DNA from: Oscillospiraceae bacterium
GTDB lineage: Bacteria > Bacillota > Clostridia > Oscillospirales > Ruminococcaceae
DNA length: 47,559 nucleotides
Direction of reading: 5' to 3'
NCBI GenBank assembly: GCA_902766785.1
Contig: CACXEO010000073.1
Span: 1-47,559, forward strand
Below the pieces are notes generated by a model. It was given only the letters and a program-made list of their open reading frames with translations, did not search any database and had not been told where the DNA came from. Below, one piece after another: positions 9,047 to 17,343 of this stretch. The position numbers and the translations under genes were made by a program. Every line of letters starts with the position of its first letter. Position 1 is the stretch's first letter.

Positions 9047-9444
9047 ATGCTGATAAACTGCCTTGCCGTGGGAGCCGGCGGCTTTTTGTGGGGTCGGTCG
9101 GCCGTTATCTCTTAAACTCCCCTTTTTCCGTTCAAAATGCCCCGTTTCTATGGATTACCCTGCTGATCAATTTCTTCGGCTCTTTTCTCATTGCCGTCAT
9201 ATCTGAATTTTCAGACAACTGGCTTCCTTTTCCTCCCCGCGTGCTTCTATTTCTGAAGATGGGGATTTGCGGCGGTTTCACTACCTTTTCCACTTTTTCG
9301 TTTGAGGTGGTCCGCCTTTTTGGGGATGGAAAAATATCGTCCGGATGCGGGTATGCCCTTCTCAGCGTTCTGCTTTGCCTGACTGGAATTGTGCTTGGCA
9401 AACTGCTGGTCCGCTTTCTGTACAGTCTGTTTCATCTGTCCTGA
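9047..9444 (+). pseudogene. crcB: CrcB/Fluc fluoride channel with an N-terminal frameshift
   Basis: A CrcB-type fluoride exporter. The downstream frame has GSVGRYLL, a helix ending INFFGSFLIAV and the hallmark CGGFTTFSTFSFE motif (central sodium site and phenylalanine box). From ATG 9047 the protein starts MLINCLAVGAGGFL as the family expects, but then reads WGRSAVIS and a stop. The family continuation GSVGRY is in another frame beginning about 9088-9091. The break lies in TTTTTGTGGGG (9083-9093). Either the gene is a frameshift mutant, or the sequence has an error, or translation begins at GTG 9088, giving 118 residues without the first half-helix. No fluoride riboswitch fits in the 22-bp gap upstream. 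Confidence 0.75.
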
Positions 9445-9451
9445 TCAGCTT

Positions 9452-9480
9452 AAGCCGCCGGGAAATCCGGCGGCTTTTTG
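9452..9480 (+). terminator. Intrinsic terminator after crcB
   Basis: AAGCCGCCGG (9452-9461) pairs with CCGGCGGCTT (9467-9476) and is followed by TTTT. Closes the rightward uronate operon. Confidence 0.9.
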
Positions 9481-9602
9481 TTCTGAAAAAAAAGAAATGG
9501 ATAGAATATTTCTGATGCCTTTAGCCAGAATTCATCGATCCCCTTTGTAATTAGTACCAGAAGTATATTTGGAATTTTGTTTAATATTTTATGGAGAGAA
9601 CG

Positions 9603-9631
9603 TTGATAAAGACAGTAGGATTATGTATAAT
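9603..9631 (+). promoter_or_regulatory. Sigma-A-type promoter for the RING/zinc-ribbon gene
   Basis: TTGATA (9603-9608), a 17-bp spacer, then a perfect TATAAT (9626-9631), about 85 bp before the ATG at 9716. The gene therefore has its own promoter after the crcB terminator. Confidence 0.8.
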
Positions 9632-9715
9632 GCTCTATAATCTCGTGAAACCCTACTGAACTTTCATAAACGTATTAAAAACAAAATCCATTCTGCAACA
9701 TGGAGGGATGTTTTT

Positions 9716-10204
9716 ATGGAAAACTTCACGATCAAAAGGTGCCAGTACTGCAACAACGAGCTTTTGGTGACCGACAAGATCCACGTTTGCGACGATTGCG
9801 GGGCGGTTTATCATAAAACCTGCTGGATGGAGAACGGAGGCTGCCTGACACCCGGCTGCTCAGAGCAGGCAGGCGCAAAAACAGAGCCGGAACCTCCCGT
9901 ACAGGGGACTGCCGGCACCGAGGCGCCGGAGCAGCCCCTTTTCTGCGCACATTGCCACGCCTTCATGAAGCAGGATGGGAAATTCTTCCAGCGGTGCGGC
10001 TCCCCCATAGGGGAGGGGGAACATTTCTGCCAAAAACGCGGGCTCTCCGTGGGCGTTCCGGGAGTCGTGTCCGTTCCCACCACAGAAGCAGCGGTAAAAA
10101 AGAAAAAGAAGAAAACTATTATGATTTCTGCAATCATTGCAGCCGTGGTGCTGGTTCTCGCCGCAGGCGGAATTGTTGCCGCAGTCATGGCCGTGAACTA
10201 CTAG
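9716..10204 (+). CDS. RING-finger/zinc-ribbon protein with a C-terminal membrane anchor
   Basis: A 162-residue protein of unknown function. Residues 8-50 form a prokaryotic RING-like zinc domain (CQYCNNEL...CDDCGAVYHKTCW...C...C). A second part (about 76-113) looks like a double zinc ribbon in which paired cysteines have been lost: CAHCHAF is intact but FFQRCG and CQKRG replace the usual CxxCG. A lysine-rich run (KKKKKK, about 130) precedes one transmembrane helix near 135-158, and the protein stops four residues later. Such proteins often carry an extracellular domain after the helix, so this one may be truncated. The ribosome site is GGAGGG. Role unknown. Confidence 0.8.
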   Translation: MENFTIKRCQYCNNELLVTDKIHVCDDCGAVYHKTCWMENGGCLTPGCSEQAGAKTEPEPPVQGTAGTEAPEQPLFCAHCHAFMKQDGKFFQRCGSPIGEGEHFCQKRGLSVGVPGVVSVPTTEAAVKKKKKKTIMISAIIAAVVLVLAAGGIVAAVMAVNY

Positions 10205-10390
10205 CAGAAAGCTGCACATGGAGAATGACTCGTTCAAAACCATATTATAAAAACAGGAGCGCTGTATCCGCAGACGGCGCGGTAAAAAAGGAGCTTTATA
10301 GACAGCGGACGCTTTTTACCAGCCGTACCCGTCCCGGTAAAGGTCGGGGCTTTTGCAACGGCAATCCGCTCTTTACATTTGCATCCTGCC

Positions 10391-11368
10391 CTACAGCGTG
10401 ACTTCGCCACAATAATTCGTTTGAAGCATTTTTCGAATTTTATTGGGCTCATCCGTTATGCTGCGAATCCAGAGAAGTTTTGTGTAAGCCGCCTCCAGCG
10501 TCATATCGTACCCCGGCAGTACCCCCGCATTACGGGCGGCAATCCCCACTCGATAGCGTTCCAGGTCTACCCTGCCATTTCTGCTTTGGGTGGTCATCAA
10601 AAGGGTGAGTCCTCCCATAACGGCTCGTTTTGCACTTTCAATCCAGTCTTGCCCCGGAAGCCCTCCCGCACCATATCCACGCAGGATAACCCCTTGAATC
10701 CCGCATTCTTTCAAACCGTCCAAGAGCGTCCCCGGTGTCCCTGGTGAAACGGATACCACAGCAATTTTCGCGTCAAGGCGGTCAGCCCATTCCGTCGCCT
10801 TCAACACGGGCGGCTTTTGTATCACACTTACAATTCCGTTTTCCACTTCTCCAACCACCGGATAGTTGATCGATATAAATCCGTCAAGCCTTCTGGTATC
10901 CGCCTTGTGGGTACGAACCCCTAAAAGGATTCGCCCGCCAAACACCGCAAAAACCCCGTTCAGCCCGGATAAAGCCGCTATGACTGCGTCCCGAAGATTT
11001 CCAGGCGCATCGGAATCCGGTTCGTCAAAAGTACGCTGGGAACCGGTCAAAATTACAGGTTTTGGAATGTTTCCGCAAAGGTAACTGAGCATCGAGGTCG
11101 TATAGGCAAGGGTATCCGTCCCATGGGTGATTACAAAACCGTCGTAATAATCCAGGCTGCTTAAAACAGCATTCCGCAAGGCCACCCAATGAAAAGGCCG
11201 TACTTCAGTGCTGTCAATTGAAAACAGGTTTTCCACATCCACTTCACAGCCGGGCAGGTCAATCCCGGCGCTTTGAAGCAGTTCCTCCCCCGTTCTTTGA
11301 GGGGATAAGCTTTCAAAACCGGAACAAGAAATCGTTCCTCCCGTAGTGAAAAGCAATATTTTTTTCAT
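10391..11368 (-). CDS. ansA: L-asparaginase, type I cytoplasmic
   Basis: A 325-residue asparaginase hydrolysing L-asparagine to aspartate and ammonia. The first catalytic threonine lies in FTTGGTIS near the N-terminus and the second in ITHGTDTLAYT (about residue 80); YGAGGLP near 230 is also family-typical. There is no signal peptide, so it is the cytoplasmic type. I chose ATG 11368, preceded by AGGAGG at six bases, over the in-frame start at 11389, which would swallow the ribosome site. A single gene transcribed leftward, convergent with the zinc-ribbon gene. Confidence 0.92.
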   Translation of the reverse strand: MKKILLFTTGGTISCSGFESLSPQRTGEELLQSAGIDLPGCEVDVENLFSIDSTEVRPFHWVALRNAVLSSLDYYDGFVITHGTDTLAYTTSMLSYLCGNIPKPVILTGSQRTFDEPDSDAPGNLRDAVIAALSGLNGVFAVFGGRILLGVRTHKADTRRLDGFISINYPVVGEVENGIVSVIQKPPVLKATEWADRLDAKIAVVSVSPGTPGTLLDGLKECGIQGVILRGYGAGGLPGQDWIESAKRAVMGGLTLLMTTQSRNGRVDLERYRVGIAARNAGVLPGYDMTLEAAYTKLLWIRSITDEPNKIRKMLQTNYCGEVTL

Positions 11369-11562
11369 TTGTATCCTCCTGTAAAGCAAGGGGCTTTATC
11401 CAATAGGGTATTAACATTGCCAAAAGTATTTCAAGTTAGTTCCGGCTGCGTTTGAGCTGGTTATTTTATTGTACCACAAATTACGGTTCTTAAAAACTTT
11501 ATACCGTTATCACAAATCGGTAAACCTGTTTTTGTCAACTTCAACAGCTTTTGTGTTTTTTG

Positions 11563-11591
11563 TTGAATCCAGGTGTTTTTTCTGCTATTCT
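11563..11591 (+). promoter_or_regulatory. Promoter for the GNAT gene
   Basis: TTGAAT (11563-11568), a 17-bp spacer, TATTCT (11586-11591), 40 bp before the TTG start at 11631. It lies in an AT-rich 260-bp divergent region between ansA and this gene; I see no other clear element there. Confidence 0.6.
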
Positions 11592-11630
11592 ATTATCATC
11601 GTGTAAAATTACCAAACTGGAGGTTTCCCC

Positions 11631-12113
11631 TTGAATTCGCATTTAAAAATCCGGACTGCGCAAAAGGAAGACGCAGCTTTAGTTTTATCTTTTATTAAAA
11701 AAATAGCTGACTATGAAAAAATGTCCGACCAGGTAGTTGCTACCGTAGAAACCTTGGAAGAATTTGTGTTCGAAAGGAATGCGGCGCAGGTTTTTCTAGC
11801 AGAGTATGATGGCGAACCAGCGGGTTTTGCTCTATACTTCGAAAATTTCTCCACCTTTATTGGCCGTACCGGGCTTTATTTGGAAGATTTATTTGTCGAC
11901 CCGGATAAACGCGGCCTCGGCATTGGGAAAGCCCTGTTTCAGGCAGTAGCGGCAGAGGCAAAACGCCGCGGCTGCCAGCGTATGGAGTGGACCTGCCTTG
12001 ACTGGAACACGCCGTCCATTGAATTTTACCGGCGAATGGGCGCCATATCGATGGATGAATGGACAACCTACCGGCTGGCCGGAAAAGCCATTAAAGAAGC
12101 GGTACAAAAATAG
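11631..12113 (+). CDS. GNAT N-acetyltransferase, SSAT/thialysine acetyltransferase-like
   Basis: A 160-residue GCN5-related acetyltransferase. The acetyl-CoA-binding loop is DKRGLGIGKALF (about 89-100), preceded by LYLEDLFVDP and followed by WNTPSIEFYRRMGA, a pattern shared with spermidine/spermine and diamine N-acetyltransferases. The likely substrate is a polyamine or lysine analogue, inferred from family resemblance only. The start is TTG at 11631, with GGAGG seven bases upstream. It lies 57 bp before the NhaC gene and is probably co-transcribed; the pairing has no obvious metabolic logic. Confidence 0.88.
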   Translation: MNSHLKIRTAQKEDAALVLSFIKKIADYEKMSDQVVATVETLEEFVFERNAAQVFLAEYDGEPAGFALYFENFSTFIGRTGLYLEDLFVDPDKRGLGIGKALFQAVAAEAKRRGCQRMEWTCLDWNTPSIEFYRRMGAISMDEWTTYRLAGKAIKEAVQK

Positions 12114-12170
12114 GAACAAACCGCGGTGACTGTTCCGCGGCTGAAATAAAAGAAAAAGGAAGGGAAACAC

Positions 12171-13673
12171 ATGCAGGAAACAATATGGGCTCTGGTACCA
12201 GCGGTAATCGCGATTGTTCTTGCTCTGATCACCAAGGAGGTTTATGTCTCGCTGTTGATCGGCATTTTATCCGGCGCACTTTTTTTCACAAATTTCCATC
12301 CGCTTGACGCATTGGAAACCACCTTTACCATCATGAGTGAAAAGGTGGGAAGCAACACGAACATTATTATTTTCCTGGTTCTTTTGGGAATGATCGTGGC
12401 GTTGATGAGCAAGTCCGGCGCTTCCCGCGCCTACGGCAACTGGGCGTCGCGAAGCATCAAAAGCAAACGGGGTGCGCTCGCCGCCACCTCAGGCCTCGGC
12501 GCCCTTATCTTTGTAGACGACTATTTCAACTGCCTGACTGTCGGAACGGTCATGGGCCCAGTCACCGACCGGCACCGTATCTCCCGCGCAAAGCTCGCTT
12601 ACATTATCGATGCAACCGCTGCGCCAATTTGTATCATTGCCCCAATTTCAAGCTGGGCGGCCGCTGTAGGCTCCAGTCTGCCGGAGGGGAGCAGCATTGA
12701 CGGGTTCAGCCTGTTCCTCCAGACCATCCCGTTTAACTTGTACGCGCTTCTCACTATTTTAATGGTTATATTCCTCATCGTCTTCAACTTTGACTTTGGA
12801 GCGATGAAACGGTATAACGACACCCACCAGGGGAACGAAGAATTTACGGCTTCCAGCGCCGTTATTGATGAAAAGCCCAAGAAGGGAAAGGTCTTCGACC
12901 TGGTTGTACCGATCGCCGCGCTGATTATCCTGTGCGTTGCCGCAATGCTCTACACCGGCGGCATTCTGGAAGGAGCGAACATTATTGACGCATTTGCGAA
13001 CTGCAATTCTTCCCTCTCGCTGGTCTTTGGTTCGTTCTTTACTATTATCGTCATCTTCCTGCTTTACATTCCGCGCAAGGTCATCAGTTTTACTGAATTT
13101 GCAGGAAGCCTTGCGGAAGGGTTTAAGGCGATGGTTCCCGCTATCCTGATCCTGACCTTCGCCTGGACGCTGAGCGGTGTCTGCGGCGAAAGCTATCTTA
13201 ATGCCGGCGGCTTTGTCAGCAACTTTGTACAGGAAACGGCACTTGCCACCACCATCCTGCCCGCAGCTTTCTTCTTAATTGCCCTCGGCCTTGCATTCGC
13301 CACAGGAACATCCTGGGGAACTTTCGGCATCCTGATCCCGATTGCTATCGCCATCTTCGGCGGTGTGGAAACCCAGCTTTTGATCATCACCGTTTCATCC
13401 ATCCTGGCGGGTGCTGTCTGCGGCGACCATATCTCGCCGATTTCAGATACCACAATTCTTGCCTCCACCGGTGCAAGCTGCAACCATATTGACCATGTTT
13501 CTACCCAGCTCCCCTACGCGCTACTGGTGGCGGCTTGTTGCTTCATCGGTTATATCCTGGCCGGATTCACTCAAAACGGATGGCTTGCCCTCGGCGTTGG
13601 CGCCGTGCTACTCATAGCAGCGCTGCTTTTCTTCTACCAGCGCTCCAAAAAAACAAAAGCCGTAACGGAATAA
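12171..13673 (+). CDS. NhaC-family Na+/H+ antiporter
   Basis: A 500-residue polytopic membrane protein with about a dozen hydrophobic segments and the NhaC signature GDHISPISDTTILASTGA near residues 420-438. Also family-typical are FVDDYFNCLTVG near residue 120 and TGTSWGTFGILIPI near 380. It exchanges sodium or lithium for protons, or may act on an organic substrate as some NhaC relatives do. Preceded by AAGGAAGGGAAA and ATG at 12171. Followed at once by a strong terminator shared with the converging methyltransferase. Confidence 0.9.
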   Translation: MQETIWALVPAVIAIVLALITKEVYVSLLIGILSGALFFTNFHPLDALETTFTIMSEKVGSNTNIIIFLVLLGMIVALMSKSGASRAYGNWASRSIKSKRGALAATSGLGALIFVDDYFNCLTVGTVMGPVTDRHRISRAKLAYIIDATAAPICIIAPISSWAAAVGSSLPEGSSIDGFSLFLQTIPFNLYALLTILMVIFLIVFNFDFGAMKRYNDTHQGNEEFTASSAVIDEKPKKGKVFDLVVPIAALIILCVAAMLYTGGILEGANIIDAFANCNSSLSLVFGSFFTIIVIFLLYIPRKVISFTEFAGSLAEGFKAMVPAILILTFAWTLSGVCGESYLNAGGFVSNFVQETALATTILPAAFFLIALGLAFATGTSWGTFGILIPIAIAIFGGVETQLLIITVSSILAGAVCGDHISPISDTTILASTGASCNHIDHVSTQLPYALLVAACCFIGYILAGFTQNGWLALGVGAVLLIAALLFFYQRSKKTKAVTE

Positions 13674-13680
13674 AACACGA

Positions 13681-13723
13681 AAATAAAGAGAGGCATTTCA
13701 TTTTGAAATGCCTCTCTTTATTT
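13681..13723. terminator. Bidirectional terminator with a 20-bp perfect stem
   Basis: AAATAAAGAGAGGCATTTCA (13681-13700), loop TTT, then its exact complement at 13704-13723. It serves both the rightward NhaC gene and the leftward methyltransferase; the latter's last codons lie inside the right arm. Confidence 0.95.
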
Positions 13724-14536
13724 TGCCACAGCGCAGATTGTCTTTGAACCATCTCTCCATGGAGACCCGCAAACATCCCCAAATACATCCACATTGCCAA
13801 ACCCGGCAGCGTTCAGCTCACGCAGCAGCGTTTCCGGCGTATAGCACTGGTTCCAGATATGATAACAACGACACCCCTCTTCGGAGATCACCAGGTACTG
13901 CTCCAGATAATTCAGCGTTTCCGGATAGTGGAGTACCCGGTGGATACAGGCGTACGGCTCCGGGCTCCAAAAGCCCCCTTCGGCGTATTCAATATCCTGC
14001 CCCTCGGGGAGCTCTTTCAGAAAGTGTTCCGTCCAGGCATCAAAGACCAGGACACCGCCCGGCTTTAGCGCCCTTTTGATTTTGCGAAGCAGAGTCAGCC
14101 GCTCCTCCGGTGACAAAACGCCCAGATCACAGTATATCAATACAACCGTATCAAATTCATTTTCAAACTGAATATCAAGATAATTCTGGCAGAGATAGTC
14201 TATTTCCCGTCCTTCAATGCGGCTCTTCGCATATTCAATGGAACGTCCGGAAAAATCCACCCCAGTGACAGAAAAGCCCGCTTGTGCAAAGTGTTCGGCA
14301 TAAATACCAGGGCCGCAGCCAAGGTCGAGCAGCCTTTTCCCTCCCCCACAAACTCGCAAAATCCAGTCAGCAGACTTCTTGATAAAGGCATGATTTCTAG
14401 AAGCTGCGTCAATTTCGGGATTGAGATGCGCTTTCAACATCTGTTTTGATATATGTTCATCATCCCAAAATTGCGGAACGCCCGGTGTATAGACCGCTGG
14501 TTTTTCTTTTAGAAAATTTAATAAATCGCGATACAT
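13718..14536 (-). CDS. Class I SAM-dependent methyltransferase
   Basis: A 272-residue Rossmann-fold methyltransferase. Motif I is LLDLGCGPGIYAEHFA (about 68-83), the acidic end of strand 2 is GVDFSG (about 93-98), and LKPGGVLVFDAW is the post-motif-III segment. The N-terminus (YRDLLNFLKEKPAVYTPG..FWDDEHIS) is typical of small-molecule methyltransferases in Clostridia. Substrate unknown. It lies 18 bp downstream of corA on the same strand, so the two may share a transcript. Confidence 0.88.
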   Translation of the reverse strand: MYRDLLNFLKEKPAVYTPGVPQFWDDEHISKQMLKAHLNPEIDAASRNHAFIKKSADWILRVCGGGKRLLDLGCGPGIYAEHFAQAGFSVTGVDFSGRSIEYAKSRIEGREIDYLCQNYLDIQFENEFDTVVLIYCDLGVLSPEERLTLLRKIKRALKPGGVLVFDAWTEHFLKELPEGQDIEYAEGGFWSPEPYACIHRVLHYPETLNYLEQYLVISEEGCRCYHIWNQCYTPETLLRELNAAGFGNVDVFGDVCGSPWRDGSKTICAVAK

Positions 14537-14554
14537 TTCTTCTCCTTTTTAAGC

Positions 14555-15469
14555 TTAGAACCACTTGTTTTTCTTAAAATAGATAATTTCAGCAATGACG
14601 ATCAGAATGCTCACGGCAATCACAGCCGGATAACCCCACTCCCAGCCATACTCCGGCATTTTCAGGTTCATCCCGTACCAGCCCGCAACCAGGGTGAGAG
14701 GGAGGAAGATAGAGGTAATAACCGTGAAAAATTTCATAACGGTGTTTAAATTGATGTCAACCTGCGCTTGATACGCCTCCCGGATTTCGGTGACATACTC
14801 CTGAAGGTTTCCAACATGGCCGTACAGGCGATCGATCTTGTTTGCATAAATTTTGATATATTTAAGGGAAGTATCATCCAACAGGCCGTTTTCATTTCCG
14901 GATAAATCCTCCAACAAATCGAGGGTTTGCTCGTAAACCCGCTTCAGTTTCATCAGGTGTTTGCGCAGCCGTATGATTGCCTTAACGTAATCGGTGCGGT
15001 TTTTCCCGGTCATCACACTGTCTTCCAGTTCCGCAATCCGCCCCTCCAAATACTCTAAATGTTCCATATCCTTTCCGCTCAGGGTTTCAAACAGACGGTA
15101 GAGCAAACGCCCCAGCGTCCAGTTTCTTCCCTGCTCCTGCAAGAGCGTCTGAAACAATTCTTTAACCGGTTCTTCCTTTTCACAGACAAGCTGAAGCCAC
15201 CCCAACCCAAGGATGACATGGATGCGTTCCAGATGTATTTGATGGTGGGGAAAAGTAAGGCTGGCAAAACAAAAAAGATCGAGCCCCTCCCGGCTTTCAA
15301 ACCGGATCGCGTTGCTTTCCAGCGCGCTGAGCAGAACTGCCTGTGCCCCTTTACCAGTCAGCAGGTCCGCCTCCCCCACACAGTTAACCGCAATATAGCT
15401 ATCCTGCCGGTTATACCGTTCTTCTTTACCACAGGGCTGCAGCATTCCTGCCCGGATTCGAAACAGCAT
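14555..15469 (-). CDS. corA: CorA-family divalent cation (Mg2+) transporter
   Basis: A 304-residue CorA/ZntB-type channel. The long cytoplasmic domain (about 1-240) ends in a coiled stalk helix. Transmembrane helix 1 ends in the selectivity motif YGMNLKMPE, with the GMN signature, and a second helix near 279-297 is followed by the basic C-terminus KKNKW. It acts as a pentamer moving magnesium or similar cations inward. Length agrees with the family (about 310). The ATG at 15469 has GGAGG 11 bases upstream, slightly far. A separate terminator isolates it from the phosphate genes upstream. Confidence 0.93.
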   Translation of the reverse strand: MLFRIRAGMLQPCGKEERYNRQDSYIAVNCVGEADLLTGKGAQAVLLSALESNAIRFESREGLDLFCFASLTFPHHQIHLERIHVILGLGWLQLVCEKEEPVKELFQTLLQEQGRNWTLGRLLYRLFETLSGKDMEHLEYLEGRIAELEDSVMTGKNRTDYVKAIIRLRKHLMKLKRVYEQTLDLLEDLSGNENGLLDDTSLKYIKIYANKIDRLYGHVGNLQEYVTEIREAYQAQVDINLNTVMKFFTVITSIFLPLTLVAGWYGMNLKMPEYGWEWGYPAVIAVSILIVIAEIIYFKKNKWF

Positions 15470-15519
15470 CTTCCGTTCATCCTCCTTTACCTGTTTTACA
15501 CTACCAGTATGATACGAAA

Positions 15520-15556
15520 AACGCCCCCTGTCAATTGCAAACTGACAGGAGGCGTT
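15520..15556 (-). terminator. Intrinsic terminator after the PhoU-like gene
   Basis: AACGCCCCCTGTCA (15520-15533) pairs with TGACAGGAGGCGTT (15543-15556) with one wobble. On the minus strand the stem is followed by TTTTC. It closes the pit/PhoU-like operon just before corA. Confidence 0.88.
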
Positions 15557-15564
15557 CTACTAAA

Positions 15565-16197
15565 TCAGCTGTTTTTCATAATGACCATCTGTATGCCCTC
15601 GCTGGTATGCTCGCAGGCGTCGCAGCATTTTTCCATATGATCGAATATTGCCGTCCAGGCGTAAATTTCAGTTGGGGAATAAGAAGAAGTATACAGCCCA
15701 CGGATCGCCCCAGTGTATAGCTGATCCCCTTCGCCCTCCAGGCGGTTGACCTCGACGATGCTCTGTTGAATCGTCGAGGATTTTTTATAATTCTCAAATT
15801 CACCCATCAGCTTTACGAGCTCATCACAACATGCAACAATCAATTCTGCAAAGCGGAAGGCATCCGGCCGGATAATCTGGATATTAAACATATACAGCCG
15901 CAGCAATACGTCTTCCACAGCGTCGGTAATATTATCAATTTCCTGGCTCAGAGCAATAATATCTTCCCGGTCAATCGGTGTGATAAATTCCTTGACCAAA
16001 AGGTCTGCCATTTCGTGCTTTGCCTGGTCGGCGGCATGCTCAATACTATGCATATAGTCCATCCGCTCCGGCAATTTCTGTATGTCGTAATTTTCCAGTA
16101 TATCCTGCAGCGTCCGGGCGGCTTTCTGCGAATATTCCACCAGCCCCTTCAGCATTGCATAGTAATTGTGCTGCCTTTTTCCCATTTCCCGTTTCAT
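15565..16197 (-). CDS. DUF47/PhoU-like regulator of PiT phosphate transport
   Basis: A 210-residue all-helical DUF47 (TIGR00153) protein, related to PhoU. Acidic metal-binding segments of the E/DxxxD type appear in SIEHAADQAKHEM and ALSQEIDNITDAVED. In many bacteria this gene lies directly beside a PiT transporter and modulates it, and here it begins 9 bp after the pit stop. Two starts are possible (16197 or the internal ATG 16185); AAAGAGGG lies closer to the first. Function by family and context is phosphate uptake control. Confidence 0.9.
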   Translation of the reverse strand: MKREMGKRQHNYYAMLKGLVEYSQKAARTLQDILENYDIQKLPERMDYMHSIEHAADQAKHEMADLLVKEFITPIDREDIIALSQEIDNITDAVEDVLLRLYMFNIQIIRPDAFRFAELIVACCDELVKLMGEFENYKKSSTIQQSIVEVNRLEGEGDQLYTGAIRGLYTSSYSPTEIYAWTAIFDHMEKCCDACEHTSEGIQMVIMKNS

Positions 16198-16206
16198 CCC
16201 TCTTTC

Positions 16207-17259
16207 TTAAAATATCGCGATGAACAATTTTGACATCAAATAGCCAATGATCCCACAGCCCGGGAACGTCAAAATCCAGGCAAGCATCATTTCACGGACA
16301 ACTCCCCAGTTGACACTGCTCATCCGCCTTGCGGCGCCCACCCCCATAATTGCAGTGGTCTTAGTGTGAGTGGTGCTGACCGGAAGACCGGAAAATGAAG
16401 AAATCATCAAACAAGCGGCTCCCGCAAGATCGGCGGAAAAACCCTGGTATTTTTCAAGCTTAACCATATCCATGCCAACAGATTTGATAATCCGGTAACC
16501 GCCGATACTGGTCCCCAGCGCCATAACGACGCTACAAAGCACCATCAGCCAAACCGGGATTGTAAAGCTGGTTACATCCGACTTTCCCTGTGACAGAAAA
16601 ACGCCCAGCAGAAAAACGCCCATAAACTTCTGGCCGTCCTGCGCGCCATGCATGAAAGCCATAGCGCCTCCTCCAGCAATCTGCGCCCAGCGGAAAAAGG
16701 TTCCTGTTTTCCGGCGATCTACCCGGCGGAAAACAGTTTCGGTCAATTTGGCGGACAGCCATCCCAACCCGAAGCCGAGAAGAGTGGAAAGAACCAGTCC
16801 GTAAATCACTTTTATCCACTCAGCACCGTTAATCCCTCCAAGACCGTTCTGGAGAGCAATTGCCGCTCCGGAGAGCCCGGCGATCAGAGCATGGCTTTCA
16901 CTGGTGGGAATGCCAAAATACCAGGCGGCTACCGCCCAGGCAACAATGGCAAACATTGCGGCGCACAGTGCAATTAACGACTGATGCGTTTCCCCGCCGA
17001 AATCAACCATATTATAGATTGTTTCTGCAACCGTTGCATTGATTGCTGTCATGACAAAGGCACCGGCAAAATTCATTACCGCCGCCATAACAATCGCGGC
17101 GCGCACCCCCATACTCCGGGTGGAGACACAGGTTGCAATCGCATTCGGCGCATCAGTCCATCCATTGACCATAATCACGCCAAGCGTGAGCAAAACGGTA
17201 ATTGCAAGGGCAGGGTTCGAAAAAAGCTGGGAAAGAAACTCGCTTAAAGAAATGGACAT
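16207..17259 (-). CDS. pit: PiT-family inorganic phosphate transporter
   Basis: A 350-residue polytopic PiT permease, a proton- or sodium-coupled low-affinity phosphate transporter. The N-terminal repeat carries NGWTDAPNAIAT, and the C-terminal half has FMHGAQDGQKFMG and GLPVSTTHTKTTAIMGVG, the duplicated family signatures (GANDVANA-like positions). First gene of a two-gene leftward operon with the DUF47 regulator. Substrate is most likely phosphate, given the partner. Confidence 0.94.
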   Translation of the reverse strand: MSISLSEFLSQLFSNPALAITVLLTLGVIMVNGWTDAPNAIATCVSTRSMGVRAAIVMAAVMNFAGAFVMTAINATVAETIYNMVDFGGETHQSLIALCAAMFAIVAWAVAAWYFGIPTSESHALIAGLSGAAIALQNGLGGINGAEWIKVIYGLVLSTLLGFGLGWLSAKLTETVFRRVDRRKTGTFFRWAQIAGGGAMAFMHGAQDGQKFMGVFLLGVFLSQGKSDVTSFTIPVWLMVLCSVVMALGTSIGGYRIIKSVGMDMVKLEKYQGFSADLAGAACLMISSFSGLPVSTTHTKTTAIMGVGAARRMSSVNWGVVREMMLAWILTFPGCGIIGYLMSKLFIAIF

Positions 17260-17343
17260 AAACTTTCCTCACCGATATGTATTTGTTTTTACTAAAATTA
17301 CAATTTCATTATACACGGATTCACAGGAATTTCAACACAAATA

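Noticed and set aside
10281..10320. GGTAAAAA/TTTTTACC inverted repeat between the zinc-ribbon gene and ansA
   Set aside because: Short AT-rich arms with a 24-bp loop; too weak to call a terminator with confidence.
12120..12145. CCGCGG-N8-CCGCGG hairpin between GNAT and NhaC
   Set aside because: Short stem without a T-run; may be an mRNA hairpin but not supportable as a terminator.
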